From NCBI GenBank assembly GCA_015491585.1, contig WFVQ01000227.1:1-8348 (forward strand): DNA of 8,348 nucleotides, read 5' to 3'. Source of the DNA: Deltaproteobacteria bacterium (GTDB taxonomy: Bacteria > Desulfobacterota > Dissulfuribacteria > Dissulfuribacterales > S140-46). Below the pieces are notes generated by a model. It did not search any database and was not told the DNA's origin. It worked only from the letters and a program-made list of their open reading frames with translations. The stretch's first letter is position 1; every line of letters starts with the position of its first letter. Positions 1-7,686 of the stretch are shown here, in pieces. A program made the translations under genes and the position numbers.

Positions 1-164
1 TCATCCGCGAAACCACCGGAGAGGACGTGCCTCCAGACTATCACAAAGCCAGAAACGCATTGAAGCGGGGCCACATCCAGGGAATCTGGGACCGCCGGGA
101 GTTCAGGAACAACCTCTTCGAGGCCCTTGTCACTATGGGCGGGCCAAACCTTTACTACAGGTGA
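1..164 (+). CDS. C-terminal end of an unidentified protein, possibly a carboxylase subunit (partial)
   Basis: An open frame enters from the left edge (first full codon at base 3) and ends at a TGA at 162-164, giving 53 residues. The tail is charged and includes a WDRREF stretch near its middle; it ends in MGGPNLYYR. I do not recognise the family from this fragment. Its TGA is overlapped by the Shine-Dalgarno-like AGGTGAG of the next gene, a biotin/lipoyl-carrier-like protein, so the two are very probably co-translated. By context it could be a carboxyltransferase or biotin carboxylase partner of that carrier, but nothing in these residues proves it. Coding status is supported by the stop-free frame, the protein-like composition and the tight junction. 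Confidence 0.6.
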   Translation, partial: IRETTGEDVPPDYHKARNALKRGHIQGIWDRREFRNNLFEALVTMGGPNLYYR

Positions 165-169
165 GGGTC

Positions 170-811
170 ATGGACATAAATCTCAACCACCTGCTCAGAC
201 AGTACCGCGCCCATCCCTACGAGGACTATCCTGTGGAAACACCCCATACCGGGATCATCACCTTCAAAGTGGAAGAGGGTGACGTGGTGGAGGGGGTGTC
301 TGGAAAGTGGCAACACAAGCCGGGCACCCTGCTCTTCTATCTGGAGAGGGAGAGAAACAGGAAGAAGATACACGCCCCGTGGGCAGGGGAGGTCTCCGGC
401 CTGAGGCGGGAGCTCGACGGAAGTTTCGTGGAGGCCGGAGAGCAGGTAATGTCCATCAGGCACCGGCTCGGGAAGGAAGAGATCATAGACAAGATACTGG
501 TGGAGGTCCTCACCATCTACTCTGCCCCCCAGTCCGCCCGCTATTACCTCACCCAGGACATAGCCGCCAAGCTGGAGAAGAGCGGCAAGAGCGTAACGGT
601 GGCGCCAGGAGACGAGATACTCATCATGTCCCTTATGAAGCGGGATACCATTCTGGCATACGACGGGCCGGAAGGCGTGATCTACAAGGTGTACTTCCAC
701 CAGGGGGACATGGTCGATGAGGGCGCGCCTCTCCTGGGGATATGTGCCCCTGAAAAGGTCCCCTACGTAGAGAAGGTCATCCAGAGAATCAGGACCGAGT
801 GGGAGGAATAG
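170..811 (+). CDS. Biotin/lipoyl-carrier-like protein with two barrel-sandwich domains
   Basis: A 213-residue soluble protein. The C-terminal part (about residues 145-192) reads as a biotinyl domain: an entry strand (APGDEILIMS), a hairpin with M156-K157-R158 where biotin carriers have MKM, then a GVIYKVYFHQGDMVDEG half-barrel. K157 is the expected biotin attachment site. The N-terminal part (about 26-90) has a similar layout (TGIITFKVEEGDVV, then HAPWAGEV and EAGEQV), but the residue lining up with the lysine is about E61, so it is probably not modified. By family knowledge such proteins carry CO2 between a biotin carboxylase and a carboxyltransferase; the partner may be the gene just upstream. 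ATG 170 is preferred to GTG 161 because AGGTGAG (159-165) sits just before it. Lipoylation is less likely because the site is MKR rather than DKA. Substrate is unknown. Confidence 0.75.
   Translation: MDINLNHLLRQYRAHPYEDYPVETPHTGIITFKVEEGDVVEGVSGKWQHKPGTLLFYLERERNRKKIHAPWAGEVSGLRRELDGSFVEAGEQVMSIRHRLGKEEIIDKILVEVLTIYSAPQSARYYLTQDIAAKLEKSGKSVTVAPGDEILIMSLMKRDTILAYDGPEGVIYKVYFHQGDMVDEGAPLLGICAPEKVPYVEKVIQRIRTEWEE
801..807 (+). promoter_or_regulatory. Ribosome binding site that supports an ATC start for cobS
   Basis: GGGAGGA, containing a perfect GGAGG core at 802-806, lies across the last codons of the carrier gene. It is nine bases before ATC 816, normal spacing for initiation there. It is about 24 bases before CTG 831 and more than 50 before GTG 861, the first standard start codon in the cobS frame, so it does not serve those. 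Confidence 0.55.
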
Positions 812-815
812 CCCT

Positions 816-1556
816 ATCCGCTCCTTCATCCTGGCACTTCAGTTCCTCACTATCATACCGGTGGTGCCTGGGCTGACGGCCACCGAACGGGACATCCGCG
901 CCTCGCTGGGCTTCTATCCCCTGGTGGGGCTGGTGATAGGCGGCCTGCTGGCTGGATTCGACTGGGCCTGCAAGGGGCTGTGGCCTCCGGAGGTGGCGGC
1001 TGTATTGGATGTCGCCTTCCTGGCTGCAATCACGCGGGGGCTGCACCTGGATGGCCTGGCCGACGTGGCTGATGGGCTGGGTGGCGGAGTGGAACCCGAA
1101 AGGGCCCTGGAGATCATGAAGGACAGCCGGGTCGGCCCCTTCGGCGCGGTTGCGCTGGTGCTCCTCCTGGCGCTCAAGGCGGTGTCACTCTTCGGGCTCA
1201 CCGTCCACTCACACTGGGAGGTGCTGGTAACGGCCCCCTGCCTCTCCAGATGGGGCATAAACGTCCTGGGAGCCTCCTCCAGGTATGCGCGGCCCGGCAG
1301 AGGGCTCGGCCGCGCGTGCGTAGGCCCGGAGACCGCCCCCTCCCTGCTGCTTGGAGGAGCAACCGCCCTAGCGGCCTCGGCCATACTTATGGGCTGGTTC
1401 GGCGCGATACTCCTGATATCTGCGTCGGCCTGGAGCCTCTGCATGGCGGCCTGGTTCAGACGCCGCCTTGGCGGTGTAACCGGAGACGTCCTGGGCGCCC
1501 ACGCCGAAATCACGGAGACACTCCTTTTCCTCTTCTGCTCCGGGCTGCTGGGATGA
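816..1556 (+). CDS. cobS: CobS, adenosylcobinamide-GDP ribazoletransferase (cobalamin synthase), apparent ATC start
   Basis: An integral membrane enzyme that joins adenosylcobinamide-GDP to alpha-ribazole (or its phosphate), the closing step of the cobalamin nucleotide loop. From ATC 816 it has 246 residues, close to the family's usual length (about 247-260). Diagnostic motifs are HLDGLADVADG (from residue 77), acidic residues of the kind that bind metal and substrate, and EIMKDSRVGPFG (MKDSR at 101-105). Several hydrophobic segments fit the multi-pass topology. The family N-terminus is present as RSFILALQFLTIIPV, but this lies upstream of the first standard start (GTG 861). The frame is open from 771 with no ATG, GTG or TTG before 861. 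ATC 816 sits where homologues have ATG (M-R-S-F), with a good ribosome site before it. A one-base sequencing error is the main alternative. The gene begins 4 bases after the carrier gene. Confidence 0.93.
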   Translation: MRSFILALQFLTIIPVVPGLTATERDIRASLGFYPLVGLVIGGLLAGFDWACKGLWPPEVAAVLDVAFLAAITRGLHLDGLADVADGLGGGVEPERALEIMKDSRVGPFGAVALVLLLALKAVSLFGLTVHSHWEVLVTAPCLSRWGINVLGASSRYARPGRGLGRACVGPETAPSLLLGGATALAASAILMGWFGAILLISASAWSLCMAAWFRRRLGGVTGDVLGAHAEITETLLFLFCSGLLG

Positions 1557-1566
1557 GGTGACGGCA

Positions 1567-2223
1567 ATGGACGTGCGCCCCCTGAGGATCTATCTCCTTA
1601 GACACCACGAGGTATGCGGGCCGAAAGGCGTATTCTACGGCCAGATGGACATGCCGCTCTCGCCTGCCGGCAGAAGGGGCTCCCTGGATGCGGCAAGACG
1701 GGTATGCCAGCTCGCAGATGTGGAAGGCGAACCCATACGCGCGGTGATATCCAGTGACCTGGGCCGGGCCTTGTTTATGGCGGAAAGAATCGCCGAAAGG
1801 GCCAAGGCCAACCTTCACTCCACCCCCCTTCTCAGGGAGGTGGACTTCGGGGAGTGGACCGGCCTTACCTGGCAGGAGATAGAGGAGGGGTGGCCGGGCT
1901 GCCTGGCGCAGAGGATGGCGGATCTCTCCTCATATGCACCGCCGGGCGGCGAGAACCTGGCCCAGGTGAGAGAGAGGGTCGCCGAGGTGATCGCCTGGCT
2001 CTCCAGTGAGTTCATGGGAATGGCGGTGGCGGTGGTAGCGCATGCGGGGATCAACAGGGTGTTTCTGGCACATCTCGCGGGCCTCGATCTCCAGCGCATA
2101 TTCTCCTTGGAACAGGGATTCGGCTGCATAAACGTCGTGGACCTCTACCCTGACGGCGTTCCCGTCATCCGGCTGGTCAACGGCGGTTCCCCTCCCGGCA
2201 ATTGCTTTTTCCCTGGAATCTAG
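1567..2223 (+). CDS. cobC: CobC-like histidine phosphatase (probable alpha-ribazole phosphatase)
   Basis: A 218-residue member of the histidine phosphatase (phosphoglycerate mutase-like) superfamily. R12-H13 opens the catalytic motif, H13 being the phospho-accepting histidine; the usual RHGE is RHHE here. Other family marks are YGQMDMPLSPAG after the motif, SSDLGRA at 62-68, the LREVDFGEW segment with probable proton donor E91, and the second catalytic histidine H159 in VAHAGINR. In cobalamin synthesis this enzyme removes the 5'-phosphate from alpha-ribazole phosphate or from cobalamin phosphate. Sequence alone cannot separate that from other small phosphatases, but the position directly after cobS supports it. 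ATG 1567 is chosen over GTG 1558 because GAGGTGA (1555-1561), overlapping the cobS stop, is a good ribosome site for it and because homologues begin close to the RHG motif. Confidence 0.85.
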   Translation: MDVRPLRIYLLRHHEVCGPKGVFYGQMDMPLSPAGRRGSLDAARRVCQLADVEGEPIRAVISSDLGRALFMAERIAERAKANLHSTPLLREVDFGEWTGLTWQEIEEGWPGCLAQRMADLSSYAPPGGENLAQVRERVAEVIAWLSSEFMGMAVAVVAHAGINRVFLAHLAGLDLQRIFSLEQGFGCINVVDLYPDGVPVIRLVNGGSPPGNCFFPGI

Positions 2224-2297
2224 TAATTTTCATTGTTTGTCGTAAATTCCCTTGCCAAAAGGCCGGGGCCCCAAAACAGAGATCCGGAGAAGACGAT
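2224..2297 (+). other. Intergenic gap before argS
   Basis: These 74 bases separate the cobC-like gene from argS. The first 25 or so are clearly more A+T-rich than the surroundings (TAATTTTCATTGTTTG), followed by a GGCCGGGGCCCC block at 2261-2272. The A+T patch could hold a promoter for the argS group: TTGCTT at 2202-2207 and TAATTT at 2224-2229 are 16 bases apart, but the match to a sigma-70 consensus is poor. No convincing terminator follows cobC. A GGAGA at 2286-2290 is the argS ribosome site. Confidence 0.3.
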
Positions 2298-3962
2298 ATG
2301 CGAAACAGGGTGAGACAGGCCGTTGAAGAGGCCCTTGCACGGTGCGCGGCCGACGGCGCATTAGAGGAGGCAGCCCCTCCCGACGGACACCAGATCTCGG
2401 TGCCGAAACACGAGGCACATGGAGATTTCTCCTCCAATATCGCCTTGGTGCTGGCCTCCAGGATGGGCAAAAAGCCTCGGGAGATCGCGGAGCTGATCGC
2501 CCAACGGTTAGAAGCCAGCCAGCTCTTCAGCAAGGTCGAGGTGGCTGGGCCGGGCTTCATCAACATGTTCGTGAGAAGCGAGGTCTGGCAAGAGGCCATA
2601 AAAAGAATTGTGGCGGCGGGCTCTGCCTACGGCTGCTCTAACGCTGGGGGCGGCGTCAAGGTCCTGGTGGAGTTCGTCAGCGCCAACCCCACCGGACCGC
2701 TCCACGTCGGACACGGCAGGGGCGCGGCGGTGGGCGACAGCCTGGCGCGCATACTCAGGGCCGCGGGCTACGACGTCACCACGGAATACTATGTGAATGA
2801 CGCGGGAAACCAGATGAGGACTCTGGGCCTCTCCGTGTTCCTCAGATACAGGGAGCTGCTCGGGGAGACGGTGGACTTTCCAGACCACTGCTACCAGGGT
2901 GAATACATCAAGGAGATAGCCGCCTCCATCCTTGAAGAGGAGGGGGAGAGGCTGCGCGGCCTCGGGGAGGAGGCAGCGGTGGCATTCTGCACCGACAGGG
3001 CGGTAGAGGAGATACTCGCCGGCATCAAGGCGGACCTGGACTCCTTCGACGTGGGCTTCGACAACTGGTTCAGCGAGCGGACACTCCATGCCAGCGGCAA
3101 AGTGGAGCAGGCGCTGGAGGAACTCAAGGCCGCAGGCCACCTCTACGAGCAGGACGGCGCGCTCTGGTTCCGCTCCACCGCATTCGGCGACGAAAAGGAC
3201 CGGGTGGTCCGCAGGTCAAACGGAGACCTCACCTATTTCGCCGCTGACATAGCCTACCACAAGGACAAACTCGACAGGGGTTTCGAGCTCCTGGTGGACA
3301 TATGGGGCGCCGACCACCACGGCTATGTCCCCCGGGTAAAGGCCGCCATCTCGGCGCTGGGCGGAAGGCCCCAGTCCCTTCATGTGCTCCTGGTGCAGCT
3401 TGTCAACCTCATGGAGGCCGGGGAGAAGAAGGCCATGTCCACCAGGGCCGGGGAATTCGTCACCTTGAAGGCGGTCCTTGACGAAGTGGGCAGGGACGCG
3501 GCCCGCTTCATATTCCTCACCAGGAAGTGCGACAGCCACCTCGACTTCGACCTGGATCTTGCCAGGCAGCAGAGCCAGGAGAATCCTGTCTATTACGTCC
3601 AGTATGCCCACGCCAGACTCTGCAGCGTCTTCAGGAAGGCCAGAGAGCAGGGTGTCTCCATGAAACCGGTGGACGAGATAGACACCTCCCTGTTAAAAGA
3701 GAAGGAGGAGATGGAGATCCTGCAGAAGCTCGACAGCTTTCCATTCGTGGTGGCAGAGAGCGCCAAGGCCCTCGAGCCCCACCGCATAAGTTTCTATCTG
3801 ACCGAGCTGGCCGCGATGCTCCACGGCTACTACACCAAGTTCAGGTTCATAAGCGGCGACGCAGAGCTCACGCAGGCCAGGCTTTTGCTGGCGCAGGGCG
3901 CCAGACAGGTCGTGCAAAACGGACTTCATCTCCTGGGCGTGAGCGCGCCGGAGACCATGTAG
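2298..3962 (+). CDS. argS: ArgS, arginyl-tRNA synthetase
   Basis: A cytoplasmic class I aminoacyl-tRNA synthetase that charges tRNA-Arg with arginine. The 554 residues match the family's usual 550-580. The N-terminal tRNA-binding (Add-1) domain includes HGDFSSNIAL. The catalytic core has ANPTGPLHVGHGRG with the HIGH-type motif HVGH at 136-139. The KMSKS-type loop is degenerate (KKAMSTRAG, MSTR at 380-383), as is common in ArgS. YFAADIAYHKDKLDRG and WGADHHGY are typical core segments. The C-terminal DALR anticodon-binding domain begins around VQYAHAR and ends in the characteristic NGLHLLGVSAPETM. ATG 2298 is chosen because it gives the family N-terminus and has GGAGA seven bases before it; the frame stays open further upstream but without homology. 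The stop codon abuts the ribosome site of the SPOR gene. Confidence 0.98.
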   Translation: MRNRVRQAVEEALARCAADGALEEAAPPDGHQISVPKHEAHGDFSSNIALVLASRMGKKPREIAELIAQRLEASQLFSKVEVAGPGFINMFVRSEVWQEAIKRIVAAGSAYGCSNAGGGVKVLVEFVSANPTGPLHVGHGRGAAVGDSLARILRAAGYDVTTEYYVNDAGNQMRTLGLSVFLRYRELLGETVDFPDHCYQGEYIKEIAASILEEEGERLRGLGEEAAVAFCTDRAVEEILAGIKADLDSFDVGFDNWFSERTLHASGKVEQALEELKAAGHLYEQDGALWFRSTAFGDEKDRVVRRSNGDLTYFAADIAYHKDKLDRGFELLVDIWGADHHGYVPRVKAAISALGGRPQSLHVLLVQLVNLMEAGEKKAMSTRAGEFVTLKAVLDEVGRDAARFIFLTRKCDSHLDFDLDLARQQSQENPVYYVQYAHARLCSVFRKAREQGVSMKPVDEIDTSLLKEKEEMEILQKLDSFPFVVAESAKALEPHRISFYLTELAAMLHGYYTKFRFISGDAELTQARLLLAQGARQVVQNGLHLLGVSAPETM

Positions 3963-3970
3963 GAGGAGTC

Positions 3971-4609
3971 ATGGCTGCAAAAAGCAAGGCAAAGAAGATA
4001 CGGTTCGAGATGGGATTCGGCGGCCTCTTCACCCTCTGCCTGGCATCGTTCGTCCTGCTCTTGTGGATGTTCGTGCTGGGCTTCTGGGCAGGGAAGCGGC
4101 TGCTGGGCCCGGTCCCCGTCGAGAACATCCAGATACAGCCCTCGACCCCCATACTGCCGCCGCAGCCGCAGGTGGCAGAGGAGAAGCCACAGCCTGCCGG
4201 AGCCCCCAAGGGGATGGTGGCCGCCCCCGCGGCGCCTGGGCCCGAGAACAAGGGAGAGGCCTCCCTGCCCACCGAAAAGATATCCCCTGAGCCGTCCAAG
4301 CCCGCGGTCTCAAAGCCCAAGGTGGCGGAAAGCAAACCCAAGCCGCCCGAGGTCAAGCTCCCGAGCCTGACCCCCAAGAAGACCTATTTCAGTCTAAGGG
4401 TGGCCTCTGTGAAGGACCAGGCCAGCGCGGAGAAGGAGGCCGAGCGGTGGCGGAAGAAGGGCTACGTCGCCTTTGTGAAACGGGCGGACCTCGGGAAGAA
4501 GGGGATATGGTACCGTATATACGTGGGCAAGTACCACTCCATACAGGAGGCGAAGAAGGCCTCGGAGAAGATAAAGGGGCTCCAGTACATCACCCCCTTC
4601 ACCGAATAG
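3971..4609 (+). CDS. SPOR-domain membrane protein (septal peptidoglycan-binding type)
   Basis: A 212-residue protein with three parts: a short basic N-terminus (residues 1-13, rich in lysine), one transmembrane helix at about 17-40, and a proline/lysine-rich low-complexity linker (about 46-136) leading to a C-terminal SPOR domain (about 138-206). The SPOR domain shows YFSLRVASVKDQASAEKEAE, then WYRIYVGKY and EAKKASEKIK, the usual beta-alpha-beta repeat. SPOR domains bind denuded glycan strands at division septa, so this is probably an inner-membrane protein with its SPOR domain in the periplasm, resembling FtsN/DedD in architecture; it is not assigned to a named gene. AGGAGGAG (3961-3968), an excellent ribosome site overlapping the argS stop codon, fixes ATG 3971 as the start. 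Co-expression with argS is likely. Confidence 0.92.
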   Translation: MAAKSKAKKIRFEMGFGGLFTLCLASFVLLLWMFVLGFWAGKRLLGPVPVENIQIQPSTPILPPQPQVAEEKPQPAGAPKGMVAAPAAPGPENKGEASLPTEKISPEPSKPAVSKPKVAESKPKPPEVKLPSLTPKKTYFSLRVASVKDQASAEKEAERWRKKGYVAFVKRADLGKKGIWYRIYVGKYHSIQEAKKASEKIKGLQYITPFTE

Positions 4610-4687
4610 GGCAGCAGAGTTGAATTTCCCGCGACTGGCAACGAGCATGACTTCATGCAAGTCGGCGGCCGGCAGGGACGGTAGCGG
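4610..4687 (+). other. Intergenic gap with inverted repeats before the GNAT gene
   Basis: At 78 bases this is one of only two real gaps in the window. It contains nested inverted repeats at 4632-4664 and a GCCGGC palindrome at 4668-4673. TTGAAT at 4620-4625 resembles a -35 element, but I find no good -10 element 16-18 bases downstream. AGGGA at 4674-4678 is the likely ribosome site for ATG 4688. There is no T-run, so an intrinsic terminator is not supported. Confidence 0.35.
4632..4664 (+). repeat. Nested inverted repeat (possible hairpin or operator)
   Basis: GCATGA (4645-4650) and TCATGC (4653-4658) are perfect inverted repeats separated by two bases; as RNA this gives a five-pair stem with an ACTT loop. 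Outside it, CGACT (4632-4636) is complementary to AGTCG (4660-4664). Alternatively CGACTGGCA (4632-4640) pairs with TGCAAGTCG (4656-4664) with one mismatch, which would exclude the inner stem. It lies 24-56 bases before the GNAT start. It might be a protein-binding site or a leader structure; chance cannot be excluded. Confidence 0.35.
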
Positions 4688-5140
4688 ATGATAAGGAAGG
4701 CGACCATAAAGGACATCAAGGAGATCCATACCCTGCTCAACCGGTTCGCCGAGAAGGGCGCGCTGCTACCGCGGTCACTCAGCGACCTGTACGACCATCT
4801 CAGGGACTATGCCGTCTTTGAAGAGGAGTCGGGGACAGTAGTCGGCGTATCGGCCCTGCACATATGCTGGGAGGATCTGGCGGAGATCCGGTCCCTGGCT
4901 GTAAAAGAGGAGTTCCAGGGCAGCGGGATAGGGAGGAGGCTGGTGGAGTTCTGCCTCTCCGAGGCCCTGACGCTGGGGATCTACAAGGTGTTCACCCTCA
5001 CCTACGAGCCCGGATTCTTCGAGAGGCTGGGGTTCAAGCAGGTGGACAAGTCCTTGCTTCCCCACAAGGTCTGGGCCGACTGCGTGCGCTGCTCCAAGTT
5101 CCCGGACTGCGACGAAATCGCCATGATCATGGAGATGTGA
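4688..5140 (+). CDS. Short GNAT acetyltransferase, probable N-acetylglutamate synthase type
   Basis: A 150-residue single-domain GNAT enzyme. It begins with the usual MIRKATIKDIKEI strand and helix. Acetyl-CoA motif A is at residues 66-84: EIRSLAVKEEFQGSGIGRR, with the pyrophosphate loop Q77-G-S-G-I-G82. YEPGFFERLGF follows, the typical GNAT C-terminal strand-helix. The tail carries three cysteines, C132, C135 and C141 (CxxCx5C), followed by DEIAMIMEM. Stand-alone short GNATs of this shape include the ArgA-like N-acetylglutamate synthases that lack an amino acid kinase domain; they transfer acetyl from acetyl-CoA to glutamate to start arginine synthesis. The nearby argJ and argS favour that role, but substrate specificity cannot be read directly. 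The TGA stop is three bases before the secA ATG, so coupling with secA is likely. Confidence 0.88.
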   Translation: MIRKATIKDIKEIHTLLNRFAEKGALLPRSLSDLYDHLRDYAVFEEESGTVVGVSALHICWEDLAEIRSLAVKEEFQGSGIGRRLVEFCLSEALTLGIYKVFTLTYEPGFFERLGFKQVDKSLLPHKVWADCVRCSKFPDCDEIAMIMEM

Positions 5141-5143
5141 CAG

Positions 5144-7684
<2,541 letters not shown>

Positions 7685-7686
7685 CC

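Noticed and set aside
861..1556. GTG 861 as the true cobS start
   Set aside because: It would remove the conserved RSFILALQFLTIIP segment, which is present in frame just upstream, and it has no good ribosome site.
2198..2210. GCAATTGC followed by a T-run as an intrinsic terminator at the end of cobC
   Set aside because: The palindrome is only eight bases with no loop, is A+T-centred and lies inside the coding sequence, so a stable terminator stem is not possible.
2202..2297. Upstream extension of the argS frame to a start inside cobC
   Set aside because: The extra residues have no ArgS homology; ATG 2298 with its ribosome site gives the usual N-terminus.
3527..3970. Upstream extension of the SPOR reading frame into argS
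   Set aside because: The extension overlaps the conserved ArgS C-terminal domain in another frame, and AGGAGGAG points clearly to ATG 3971.
4644..4659. ArgR (arginine repressor) box at the inverted repeat before the GNAT gene
   Set aside because: The half-sites are two bases apart, whereas ARG boxes have TGA and TCA separated by about eight bases of mostly A/T.
4636..4660. Sigma-54 promoter (TGGCA at 4636-4640)
   Set aside because: The required GC dinucleotide is not at the correct distance from the GG; the match ends with the first half.
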